Assembly: GCA_009760885.1 (NCBI GenBank)
Contig: CM019692.1
Location: forward strand, 51,334,355-51,398,354
DNA from: Achatina immaculata
Lineage: Eukaryota > Mollusca > Gastropoda > Stylommatophora > Achatinidae
Length of the DNA stretch: 64,000 nt
Direction: 5' to 3'
In this document: piece by piece, positions 33,856-46,500 of the stretch
Numbering within the stretch: position 1 is the stretch's first letter
Layout of the letters: each line of letters begins with the position of its first letter
Position numbers and translations under genes: made by a program
Notes under the pieces: model-generated
Seen by the model: the letters and a program-made list of their open reading frames with translations, nothing else
What the model was told of the DNA's origin: nothing
Databases searched by the model: none

Positions 33856-35603
33856 TGAGCAGTGCAGACAGATAGAGGACTCTCATATTAAAGACAGCAA
33901 AAACATGCACAAACGAATTAATGAACTCACAGGCAGGAAAACAAAATATACCACAGGATGCCTGAAATCGAAAGAAGGTAAAATGTTAATGGGAAAAGAA
34001 GACATTGTGGACAGGTGGACAGAGTATATCGGTGAGCTATATGGAGGAGAAAGACCAGAATTAACACCAGATACTGAAAACTGTGAGGGACCACCAATAC
34101 TTGAAGATGAAATCATAGATGCCATCAAACACATGAAGAAAGGAAAAGCTACTGGGCCTGATAATATAACAATAGAAGAAATAGAGGCACTAGAGGAGAC
34201 AGGAATAAAAATAATAACCAAGTTACTGAATGACATTTACAACAGTGGTTATATTCCCAGTGACCTGATTAATCCACGTTATAGCACTACCAAAGAAACC
34301 AGGTGCAAAGGAATGTGACGACCACCGGACTATCAGCCTCTCGTGTCACATAACGAAGCTACTTCTGAGATAATCATGAGAAGAACAAGGAAAAGATAAA
34401 AATGGAAATAGCAGATGAACAGTTTGGATTTGTTGAAGGAAAGGGAACACACAATGCCATTTATGCTTTACGAACACTAACAGAAAGAGCTTTAGAAGTA
34501 CAGAAAGATCTCTACTTATGCTTCATTGATTACACCAAGGCATTTGACAAGGTGAAACATAATGAAATTATTAAAATGCTTGAAGACATCAATATAGACG
34601 GCAAAGACCTTAGGATTGTAAAACATCTATACTGGCAGCAAGAAGCAGCAGTTCGAGTTGAAAATAGAATTGGAAAATATCAACCTATAAAACAAGGGGT
34701 GCGACAAGGATGTGTACTATCTCCAGACCTTTTTTCTCTGTATAGCGAGAATATTCTAAGAACAATCATCACAGAACCAGGCATAAAAATTGGAGGATAC
34801 AATATTAACAACCTTCGGTATGCTGACGACACAGTACTGATAGCTGAGAACCAACAAGACCTGCAAAATCTCTTGAATAAAGTCGCCAAAGAAAGTGAAC
34901 AGAAAGGCCTTACTTTGAACATAAAAAAGACAGAGACTATGGTTATATCTAAGAAACAGAATCCACCAGCATGCAGTATTAAATTAAACGGAACTGTTCT
35001 AAAGCAGGTGCAGAAATTCAAATACCTTGGAGCAGTAATAACTTCAGATGGGAAATGCAGAACAGAAATTAGGAACAGAATAGGCCAAGCAAAGACTGCA
35101 TTTCAGAGAATGAGAAAATATTGACCAACACATCCTTATCAATGAATGTTAGAAAACGAGTCCTAAAATGCTATATTGAACCTATCTTGTTATATGGAAG
35201 TGAATCATGGACAATAGGCAAGTCTGCACAAAAATCATTGGAAGCAGCAGAAATGTGGTTTATTAGAAGAATGTTGCGAATCCCCTGGACAGCAAAAATA
35301 ACTAATGAAGAATGTAGGAGAAGAGCTGGAGAGACAAAAAACCTTGTCAAAAAGATAAGAGAGAGACAATGTACTTTCATAGGACATGCAATGAGAAGAG
35401 GGGGCATTGAAAATATTATAACAACAGGAAAAATAGAAGGAAGAAGATCAAGAGGAAGACCAAGAGAAATGATACTGGACAGTCTGACGGGATGGTGTGA
35501 GAGGAGATCATCAACTGAGCTGATGGCCTGCATGAAGGATCGTGTACTCTGGAGAAGCATAATAGCCAACGCCAGTCGGCACGGCACATGATGATGATGA
35601 TGA
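33856..35603 (+). mobile_element. LINE family A, RT-containing 5'-truncated copy with target duplication
   Basis: Starts before the RT (KYTTGCLKSKEGKMLMGKED), then KKGKATGPDNITIEEIE, a frameshift and stop near 34318, [51 protein letters not shown] and [16 protein letters not shown] with catalytic YADD. A stop near 35124 precedes LLYGSESWTIGKSAQKSLE, FIGHAMRRGG, RRSRGRPREM and terminal ASRHGT. The tail is (ATG)n. TGAAAGAAA at 33847-33855 and 35604-35612 is a probable target duplication. Two frame breaks make it inactive. Confidence 0.92.
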
Positions 35604-35724
35604 TGAAAGAAACAATTTATGATTTACGCCTCTAAGGCATGACAGGATTTCCTTTACATCTGTGCAATAGATTGTTCCAAAATCTGTCCAGTCATTTCTT
35701 AGCTTGCTAGTTTATAATTATTAC

Positions 35725-36130
35725 TTACATCCTTCCCGTGCTGCTGAATGCCACATAGGGCCCGCATGTTAGTTCGCCAAGATTTCCTGTCTTCGGCGAG
35801 TTTTTCAATCTCATCAAGGAATGTTATGTCCATTGATCTGGCCTCTCTTAACAATCGTCTTCTTTTGAGTTTCGCGTGGTCGACCTCTTTTTCTTCGGCC
35901 TGTTGTGTTCCACTTGATAGCTTGTTCGGGGATCCTCTGGCTGTTCCTTCTCATCACATGACCGACATATGTCTATCTTCTTTTTCTGATCACCCATGAG
36001 TCAGGTTGTTATTTGCTCATCTGCCTTATCTGTGCGTTGTTCTTGAATTCGTTTAACTTTATACCGAGTATTTTTCTTAGGCATTTGTTTTCAAAAGAAT
36101 CTAATTTCTTGTCTATTTCTTTAGTTGTTT
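35725..36130 (-). mobile_element. LINE family F, 3' fragment
   Basis: The reverse strand reads WVIRKRRWTYVGHVMRRN, QRIPEQAIKWNTTG, RRKRGRP-like, then the same terminal segment as 33080-33420 in inverted orientation. The two F copies flank LINE A in opposite orientations. Confidence 0.75.
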
Positions 36131-36384
36131 TCCAGTGTATAATTATTACCGTATAATTTTTTTCCCATCCATATCTGGTTGAATACTGTCATACACTTTC
36201 ATTCCTTCAACTCCATCATATCAATATGTTAATTAGTTAAGATCAACACAGCACACGAACAAACCCGCAGTTGCTGTTTTCTCCTCATTACAGCCATTAT
36301 TGTAGAGACTGATGAAATCAGTTCTGTTGTTAATTATGTTATGTATAACAAATTTTGTCATTCATATATACCTTATATAGGTAA
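36131..36384. other. Unannotated sequence
   Basis: Short AT-rich gap with no recognised feature. Confidence 0.4.
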
Positions 36385-36665
36385 AAAGGTAAATCCTGTT
36401 TCCATGCCATTGGCATATTGGGGATATGGTGTTAGACCTGTATTTCCATGACTTTTGGCACATGAAAGTGTGATATGATCAGTATCACGCCTGGCCGCAT
36501 TTAGCTTCCCAGACTTTTCTGGTATCCCTTTTTAGAGACTGGGGTGGACCCCAGAGCTTTTTTTTTTTGGTGTGTACCAGGAAAAAATTCCACCGCTGGG
36601 ACTTGAACCCGATACTGCGGGATTAGTAAGCTTAGCGTCTAAGCACTCGGCTAACCAGGTGAACA
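36385..36665 (-). mobile_element. tRNA-derived SINE, minus strand
   Basis: Reverse strand carries box A-like TGGTTAGCCGAGTG, box B GGGTTCAAGTCC, and the family tail ending GCATGGAAACAGGATTTACC. It lies about 260 bases upstream of the IAP 5' UTR exon. Confidence 0.82.
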
Positions 36666-36927
36666 TTCACTTTATATGGTAATCTTAAATCTGAATCTCC
36701 ACTGCAAAGAACAAAACTCAGATAGAGTACAATTAAATCTTTTGTAATTTTGTAGAAAACAGCTTAAACAGTTCATAGTAGGTATTGAGTTAATTACTGC
36801 AGGTCATGAGAAAGACTAAAATGATGAAATAAAAATGAGAATTCTTTTATTTCCCATTGGATATATACCCTGCAATAGTCACTGATTATACAACAATGAA
36901 ATAATTAGTTTTTTTGCTCTCTTTCAG

Positions 36928-36994
36928 ATTATGGCCCAAGCGATAATCTTGCTCCAGTGACCATGAAGAAAAACAGTTTTTAAAAAAGAAACAA
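36928..36994 (+). other. 5' UTR part of IAP coding exon 1
   Basis: A pyrimidine-rich stretch ending in CTTTCAG at 36921-36927 is a good 3' splice acceptor, so transcription probably begins upstream in at least one non-coding exon that I could not locate. The 67 bases before the chosen ATG hold two tiny upstream ORFs (MAQAIILLQ and MKKNSF), both closed before 36995. These could lower translation of the main frame. Confidence 0.6.
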
Positions 36995-37551
36995 ATGGAT
37001 GACGGATATGGGTTGAATGGTAGATCAGGTGTCCGGTCAGACGGCTATGACATTGGCCCAGATGAAGACAGATATCTGTTCACACAGGGCACCCCAGTTG
37101 ATATGTTAACCACAAGATTCAATTCCAATGGTGACATGGAAGTAGAGCACCAGCAGGTGTATATTTCACGACCATCAAATTTTGTAATCTTTGAACCTTT
37201 AGATGAGTCTACGAGCATACCTGAATTTGCACATACAGAAAGTGAAGTCATCAGAGCTGCAGATGAAAGATTCTACAGTGAGGCAAACCGGCTCAAGACA
37301 TATGAGCCAAAATGGCTGGAGGACTACCCTGTAAGGCCTACTGACCTGGCAAGAAATGGTTTTATTCACATAGGGCCTGGCGACAAAGTAAAATGTGTGT
37401 TTTGTTTAAGAACATTGAGGCACTGGGACCATAATGATTCTGTAGAAATGGAACATCGGAAGCATTATCCTGATTGCCCTTTTGTACAGGGAAAGTGTGA
37501 TCATTTGAATGTTCCATTAAGCCTGTCAGAAAATATGAACAAGTCTTTTGG
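36995..37551 (+). CDS. IAP exon 1: N-terminal extension and complete BIR1
   Basis: This exon encodes residues 1-185 plus two bases of codon 186. The first ~95 residues are acidic and polar, with no recognised domain. BIR1 then runs from RLKTYEPKW to CPFVQG and lies wholly in this exon. Donor GG|GTAGGT at 37552 leaves phase 2. At positions that in type II BIRs line the IAP-motif groove, BIR1 has D148 in the acidic position but H157 where type II domains carry Trp, so it looks like a type I BIR. Confidence 0.9.
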
Positions 37552-40500
37552 GTAGGTCATATTTTGTGTATCTGTTTTAGCATCACAGGGATTTTAGAGT
37601 TTAAAGCAGCAAGGATTGCTATATCAAAATACAGTGTAGCAGAGATTGTTGTAGCTTAAAAGTAGAAAAAAATAGTTATTTGTATGAGAAGTATTTTCCA
37701 AAAAAAATCAGAACAACAGAATTATGCATCTTTACTGTGAGTGATAAATCTTACTTCAGATATATAAGTGTATAACTTATTTTTAGGTTCTTAGAGTTTA
37801 ATATCTTCTTCACTGCAAATGCTTTTAGGCAGTCATGGTGCTGACAAAAATCTCATTTTGTTATTACAGGTCACAATCTTTTTTTTTTGTCTATTAAGGT
37901 TAAAAAGAGTATGTTAGTAGATTTTATTTTAATTATAAAAAAATTACAATTTAACTGTAATGTAGAGCCTTCTTCTTCTTCATACACATTGTCTGTCTGT
38001 ATCAGCAGTCCTGTCTCTTGGATAAATTTCATTGTTTTGTTTTTTTTTGTAATTCATGTAGGGAACCATAGAGCTTATCTTCTTTAGTGATTTCACTGGG
38101 CCAGTAATTATTTCTCAGTGTCTCATAGTTGGTGAAGTTTTGGAGGATATGTTCCACAGTTTGAGGCACCTGGGCACGTGTACAAAGAGTAGTAGTACCA
38201 GCCTTAAATTTTGTATACATATGACTTCAGAGTCGGCTGTGTCCTGTTCGGAGAAGGAAAATGGTGACTTGTTCCTTTCTGTTTAGCATGTGATAGTCAT
38301 CATGTGGTGGTGTTTGTGGCTTCCTGTAGGTTTTTATCATGCTTTTATTCTGATTATAGGTGATTGGTATGTCTGGTTGCTCTATTTCAGTGCCCTCTTT
38401 GGCCAGATGGTCAGCTTTCTCATTGCCTGGTATCCCACAGTGGGATGGAATCCACTGTAAGGTGAATCTGTGTTGTAAGCCAATTTTTGACAAGGCATCC
38501 TTAAGATCTGGTAGTTTGTTGCACTGAATAGCTTCTAGTACTGATCTTGCATCTGTGAGAATTACTACGGGGCATGTATCATTTCTTGAGGCTGATAGTT
38601 TTTCAACTGCAGCAATAATTGCCCTACCTTCTGCATCATAGTTGTTGCAGTATTTCCAGTGGGTATGGAAATCTTGTCAGTGGTGTTGTTTGGATATTCA
38701 ATATGTGCTCCTGCCCCTCCATTCTTTATGGCATTGTGTGCAGATCCATCTGTATACACACATATCTAGGTGTCACATGGATATTTGTCATCTAGCACAC
38801 TAAGTGTGGCTGTTTATCTTACAAGACTGCTTTGCATCTCACCATTCTGCACACCTTTCACTTCAGTCTGAATAGTTATTTGTGTATGGTCTGCTTCTTT
38901 CCATGGTGTACACTCTAGTACAGATGATAATGGAGTGACTACAGTTGGAAGGTCAGATATCAGCGTACCTGATGAATGAAGCTGCTTCTTTTAAGCCGTC
39001 TTAGTGCCAAGTTATTGAATCTCTCCTTCAGGGGATGGCTTACAGAGCTGAGGAAGTTCTCTTCCAAGGTCATGACCTTTGTGTCTCTGCGTTCCTTTAG
39101 TGCTTGAACACCAACTATTTTTTGGATTTCTACTATTGGTGTGGACCTCATGGCACCTGTGATAATCCGTAGTGACTGATTTGTACCTTGTCTAGATTAT
39201 GCAGCGTAGTGTTTGATGCTGTGCACCAAGCTGTTGAGCCATATTCTAAATGTGGTAGAATACTTTGTTGATTCTTGAGGATTATTTCACTAACTCCCCA
39301 TGTGGTTCCACTCAGTTTTCTTAATATGGCTAGTTTTCTTCTGGCTTTTGCTTCTGCACTGTTGATGTGTTGCTTCCAGGTCAGTTTTGAGTCAAGAGTC
39401 ACTCCTAAGTAAGTGGGTTGGTTGTCCATCCTTAAGGATGTTTCATTTACAGAGATCTTACCTACTTTCTGATTAGATGAGAGAGTGAACAGAGTGGTAC
39501 TTGATTTCTCTGCATTGATACTTACACATCATTTGTTTGTCCATGATGTCAAGATGTCTGCTGCTCTTTGGAGTCACTGTGTAGCAGCTGACACATATTC
39601 ATCTGTACACCACATGACCAGATCATTTGCATACAGTGCTGCTTTGATTCCATAGGGAAGTTCCTTGACCAGGTCATTAATGAATACCAAGAATAGTGTA
39701 GGTGAAAGGACTCCTCCTTGTGGTACACCATGTCGCAGCAGTACTTTCTGGCTTTTGTGTCCATCCATTACTACTCTAGCTCTTCTGTTGTGTAAATAGG
39801 ACTTTATCCAGTTGTACAATCTTCCATTCACATTGCAGTTTCTTAGTTTCCATACTTTATCAAAGGCTTTCTTCAGGTCTATCCATGCTGCTAGTACAAG
39901 GTTTTTCTCTTGGAATGCATCCTCAATCTCTTGAGAGAGATAGGTCACTTGATCTTCTGTACTGTAGTACTGCCTAAATCCTGCTTTTTGTGGAACGAGA
40001 AGGTTTTCACTTTCTAGGTACCATTTTAGCCTTAGGTCAATGATGCGTTCTATCGTTTTGCATAGGCAGCTAGTGAGACTGATTGGCCTGTAGCAGGAGG
40101 CCGTATCACTGTTTTTCCCTGGCTTTAGCAGTGGTACCATGCTTGCTTCCTTCCAGATTTTAGGTAACTTACCTGTAATCCAGCGCATATTGAAAATATC
40201 CAACAGCTTTCCCATTGCTGCCATTCCCAGGTTCTTGATCATTTCATTGGACACTCCATCTGGTCCTAGTGATTTCCTTGGTTTCAGTTTACTGACTGCT
40301 AGGGCTAACTCGCTGCATGTGATTGGTGCATCCATGACCTCTACTTTTCTGCCTTGTTCCTCCTCTTTCCATGGGTAAATGCGCACTGTTCGCTCTTTCT
40401 CTGGATGGATATCAATGTTGCAGTCTTGTGCAAACATGCGAGCAAAGTGATCTGCTTACCTGTAAGAGTTTTCCCGTCCTCTTTTAGTGTAATCTTTGTA

Positions 40501-43500
40501 CTTCTTCCAGTGCTCTCATCGTTTAACTGTTTGATTAGTTTCCACAGTTTTCTTCCATCCTTTTCAAAGTTCAGGGACTCTGTTTTCTCTCTCCAACTTT
40601 CCTATCTGGCCAGCAGCTTGGCTCTCTGAAATTTGGCCTTAACATGTTGGTAATTATTGTGGTGTTCTTGGCACAGTCTATTTTCTGCTTGCTTTCGAGC
40701 TGTTTCCATGTCATCATGGAATTTTCTAAGGCATAACAGGATTACTTTTACCTTTTTTTACTAGACCAGTATGGTTTATAGTTCCTACGAGCTCCTCTGG
40801 GAATGGTTTCACGGGTGGCCTGAAGGATGCAAGCATTGAATTCCTTCACTATGCTGTTAATATCCTTACCTTCTATGGACGGCTGTCCCACCAGGATACC
40901 TGTATGATGTCTGTACATTGTCCGGTTTGCTTTTTTATAGTTCCGTCTGGGGAGAAGGCTACACATGTTAAGGAGTTCATTTTCTATTGTCAGGAAGACT
41001 GGTCGATGGTTGCTACCTCCAAGTTGTTTTCCAACATTGGCTGTAATGTTTAACTTCAGATCTGGAGATAGTGGTATGCCAGATCTGGTGTTGAGGTTGT
41101 ATGCCAAGCCCTTGAGTAAAATGTTGGGGGATCCATTGGCTGGTTGATCAGGAGAAGTTCATTATCATCCTGCCAGCTCTCAACTTCCTTTCCTTTCTTG
41201 TCTATGTTGTCATAGCCCCAGCTCTGGGAATGGCTGTTAAAATCACCATAGACCATCAATCTCTCTTTATGTGGGATTGTTTCTAGAGCAAGTGGGCAGT
41301 CATTAGGACAGTAATAGCTAAGGAGATGAAAGTCTGTATTACTGGTTTTTAGATGGATCATCTGGTATTCGGCTCCTCCCATGTACACTCCCACCTGACA
41401 TGCACTTATGTTATTCTTGACAAGTGCGAGTACTCCTCATTTTCTTCTGTCTTGTTGGTCTGATCTAAAATACTGGTAGCCTCTGATTTTAAAGGGGGTG
41501 TCTTTGGTTAGGTGTGTCTCCTGTGTGCAGCATATACTTACCTGCCCTGCAAATAGTATGTTCTCTAGTTCCACCTTTTTGCTATAGCCATCTCTAACAC
41601 TGCTGACACTCTCAGCATTCCACTGCGTTATTTTAAGTTCTTGCTTTTTGGCAGTTTTCTGATGTTGTATTTTTTGGGCAGTAGCTCTAATCTCATGTCT
41701 CCTGACTCCACAAGACGAACTGAGAGGACCTCCAGTAGCATTGGGTGAACCCTTTGAGGCAGGGGGCCCGGCACTGCACCTGCCTGGTTAGTCTTCACAG
41801 GGTGAGCACCATGTTTGAATACTGCAGATAGAGACATTTCATTAGCGATAATGCGTGTTACCCTGATTTTTGCAATGCGCCTTTTGGCTGGGTACCTCCA
41901 ACTTCAGCACCTTTCCTTGCTAGGGCAGACTGTGGTCTTGCTTAGACTGCCATGAAGACAGTGGTGTAGGCTAGCCTGGCCAGAACTTTGTTTTCCAGCC
42001 TCTGGTGGCTGTAGTTAAGTCTTTTCTCCATGTCAGATGGTTTTGAGACAGTTCCACAAAGACACTCTGACTTTGGGATGAAGAATCCGATGAGTGATTC
42101 AGTGGTATCCATTCCCCACCACCTATAGTCTGCTGGCTCTGTTTTGTTTACATCATTCTGATAGCCATTGTTGTAAAGACCCATAGGCTTGTCACATCCT
42201 GGATTCATTGGTTTCACACCAGACTTTCCTCATCCCCACTGGCGATTTCCATGTTCCCATCCATCCACCAACCTGACATTACATTTTACAAAAGTAACAA
42301 TTACAATTAGTGTGGATTGCTACAGGTTTCTGGGCCACAGAAATAGGTCAGAGTTTTTAAGCAAACAGATCTATGTTCCCTGTCTCACAAAGACTATGTT
42401 AAGTGTGTTCTTAACACAGTTGTTCCCAGGGGAAGCCTTCATTATGAATTTTAAATGAAAATTGTTGACACATTGTTGCAGTAATGTCTGATTTTATGGT
42501 TTTAATTTGTGCTTTTTTTTTGTTTTAGTTTAAAGATGAAGACAAATGAACAACAAGTGTCTGTATCAGTACCATTAATGCAAGATTTCAGTAATCGACT
42601 CAAGACCTACGAGTCATGGCCAAAACAAGCTGCTATTAGGCCAGATGCTCTAGCCGAAGCAGGTCTCTTTTTTATTGGTAAGGTTATCTGGTTACTAAAA
42701 TGGACAAAATTTTTAGCATGCAGGATGATTAAAAATTATTGTCAGGATTTGCATGGCCTATAATCTTCGAACTGGAAACAGCAAAAACTGCTCTAAGAAT
42801 ATGAAAGCCTAACACAAAAAGTTTTATTTGGCAGCACTGTGCTCACCGCAGTTATGTCCGAGAGGGAATGTGACATAATTCCTCAAAGTGGCAACTGTTC
42901 AAGAGAAAGCAGTGTGTGTACCTTGGTTTTCGAAACAGTCTATTATCAAAATGCAGTGTTGTTATGGGGCTCAGTGGGGGTGACGATGCCCGTTGGTGCA
43001 ATCAGCGACCCATAGCTGATACGCCAGTGTCAGGGTTAGCGACCCGTAGCTGATATGCCACCATCAAGGTTAGCAACCCATAGCTGATATGCCACCGTCA
43101 GGGTTAGCGACCCATAGCTGATATGCTTCCATCAGGGTTAGCGACCCATGGCTGATATGCCACCATCAGGGTTAGTGACCCATAGCTGATATGCCACCAT
43201 CAGGGTTAGCGACCCATAGCTGATATTCCACCGTCAGGGTAGTGACCCATAGCTGATATGCCACCGTCAGGGTTAACAACCCATAGCTGATATGCCACCG
43301 TCAGGGTTAGTGACCCATAACTGATTAATACCCTGTCCCACCTCTCCGTGGTACCCTTAGTAACAGGCCTAGCCTGGCTAATGGGGCAGGGATCGCCATA
43401 GTCCCCATGGTGGTGGAGTCTGCTAAAGAAGCATTGCACACCCCCTGCTTTTTAGCTCCGGAACTGAAAAAGTAGACGTTATAACCCGCACCCACACCCA

Positions 43501-46500
43501 TACGATGCAGTGCCTCAACATCTCTACAGCATCGGCTGCAAAGAACAACAGCTCGCAGTTACAGGGAGATAGAAGACAAGACTAGACATGGGACTTAGTA
43601 TGGAAAAGATGCACTTTCAGATAATGTTATCTGATGTTAATCAAAGCAGTTTCAAGAGACTGGTAATTGTCCTGCACTGAAAAGGGGCAAGAAGGTTGAG
43701 CATTTCAGAGGAAAATTTTCATAAATTCAGGAATCATTTTATCAAAACCCACAGAAATCAGCTAGATGAGCTTTTTTTGACTGTTTGGAGTCATAACTGC
43801 TTTCACCTCGGTGCCTAAAAAGTATCGACTGTATAGGCTTTAAAGTCAGATGATAAACCCTGTTGTCTCCAGTTGTCAAAGATATTTTGTCAGTCATCAA
43901 AGCTGATAAAATTCACCCTCAGAGAAGGATATTTAGCAATGAATATTTACAGGGAAGTAAAACATCTTAACTGCAGAAATATGCGGATCAGAAAACTCTT
44001 GCGTCATTCAAAAAGTAAAAAAAAAAATGCAGAGATGAATGTCTAGTGTGCATTGTCATGTTCAGAAGTTTTGTGTCCTTTTTTTGTCTTTAAGGAACAA
44101 ACGGTAACAATGTTTGATCTGTCTGGACATGATGCAGTTGTGTCTAATACCCCAGTTTGAAGGTCACCAGCCAAACATAATGTTCCAGGAAGATGGTCCG
44201 CCTCCACATTAGACTTTTATTGTCAGAGAATTTCTTCACATGCATTTTCCTGGGCGCTGGGTTTGGCATGATAGACCAGTTCTTTAGCTTCTGTAATTAT
44301 ACCATTTGACTTCTTCCCATGGTGATACATTAAGGGCATTGTCTACAAGACCCCCTGTGATCTCTCTCAATGAACTTAAATTCAGAATTGTTGCTGTTAT
44401 TGAAACAGTTATACTACAAATGCTGGAGAAAACTAGGAGGGAAACCAGTTAGCGCTATGGGCATCTTATGTGCCATGAAAGGCATGCAGAAGTTCTTTAG
44501 CATTCTGCACTATTGATTCTACAGGTTATTGAAACTTTCTGAGATGCTTTCATATTCCTAAAGCCATGTCTGCAAGTGTTTTTTGTATGTGTTGTATTTG
44601 ATTATGAAGGAAGAAGTGATTTTGATATTGTTGATAGTTTTACAGTGGTGGAAGGAATGAGCAGAGTGAGGTTAAAATTTGTTGATATGTCTGTCTAGCC
44701 AGTTGTGTTCAGCTGCTGAGTTTTAAATATTTTTGTTCAGAGTAATCAGACTTTTAAAAAAAGTAGGAATATCTTTGTTCATTCTTTATGAGTAATATAT
44801 TTATATATTTGGTTTTATAAATTTATACCCAAACAAAAAAAAAACTGTTGGTTCATAGTAAGAGCCCTTTGACTTGTATTTGTTTCAATATAAGAATGAC
44901 CTCTTCTATTTCTCAGTGGACAGAAATACTAGTTTTTTTGTTTCCACTTCTTTTAAATATCAGAGGGAACAGGTTTATATGCTTCTTTATGTTGGGTAGA
45001 TATTAAAGAGAACAAAGTGAAGTATCAGTGGCCAGTCACATCCTTGTTTATCTCTATGCTTATATGGACAACCCAGAGTGCTGCTGTCTGTTTATCTCTA
45101 TGCTTATAAAGACAACCCAGGGTGCTGCTGTCCTGTTTATCTCTATGCTTATAAAGACAACCCAGGGTGCTGCTGTCCCAGGATTTCCAGTAAGTTCTTT
45201 TGTGGGCAGGAGCAAATTAAAGATGGATGTATATGTTCTACTTCAGTCTGCCTTTAATTCATTTTTTTTTCCCCGCAGGTAATGGAGATGAAGTGCAGTG
45301 TTTTTCCTGCAGGAAAACGTTTGAAAAATGGGAGCCCGGTGATGACCCCTGGTTTGAGCATGCTAGATGGTCTCCAAACTGTACATTTTTGCATTCTGTG
45401 AGAGGAAGCGGTTACGTGCAAGCAGTTCAAGAGCGAGTTCTGGCTGACAAAAGCACTGAAGAAAATACGAAGATGTTGGAAGAATCGGAAAAAAAGTATG
45501 AATATACAGCTGCTGGACCAAGTAATGGAAGTTATTCTGGCAGTGGCTCATATGAGGTGAGATTTTTGGTCTTCCATTTTGTTTTAAATTGGGAGATCCA
45601 GCAGTGAAAATTATTTTATAAGACATATTCAAGAGTAGACTAGATTCATGGAGGCAGTGAAAAACAGTGGAAGATGTGACATGCACGTAATAAAGGTGGG
45701 TGGAACAGCTAGTGCTAGATTTGGGGAAAATCATGATTGTAATAAAACTGAGTGAAATAGCAAGTGGTAGATCATGACTGTCATGAAGGTGAATGAAATA
45801 GCAGTTGGTAGACAAAGAAAATCGTGACTATCATAAAAGTGAAGTAGCAGTTGCTAGACAAAGAAAATCATGACTGTTATAAAGATGAGTGAAATACCAA
45901 GTGGTAGATCATGACTGTCATAAAGGTGAATGAAAAAGCAGTTGCTAGACAAGGAAAATCATGACTATCATAAAGGTGAATGAAATAGCAGTTGCTAGAC
46001 AAGGAAAATCATGACTATCATAAAGGTGAATGAAATAGCAGTTGCTAGACAAGGAAAATCATGGCTGTCATAAAGGTGAATGAAATAGCAGTTGCCAGAC
46101 TAAGAAAATCATGACTGTTATAAAAGTGAGTGAAGTAACAGGTGCTGTACTTAAAAAATCATGTCAGAAAATCACAGTAGCAGAAGCCTGAGTTCTTTAT
46201 ATATAAAGTTATAGGTTATTTTATGATTATTCATATCACTATCATTGTGATGACTGATTGAACAAATTTTATGATGTTGCTGACATAAGACTGTTTTAGT
46301 TATGTTGTTCCTTGATCTGGCAGTTGTGTGAATCAGCAGAACTGCATAGACAAGAGCATGTTTTGTATATTACCACATTCAACCTACCTCTAGTGAGTTG
46401 TTGCCTTGCTGTGGTGAGAAGGCTTGTGTGACCCAATGGTCCAAATAGTATGCTGGCAAGAGGAGTAGCTCTAGGTGTGGTCACCCAGGCTAGACAGATC

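Noticed and set aside
33623..34318. 231-codon ORF as a host gene
   Set aside because: Only codons after 33856 are protein-like, and they are LINE A pre-RT and RT sequence.
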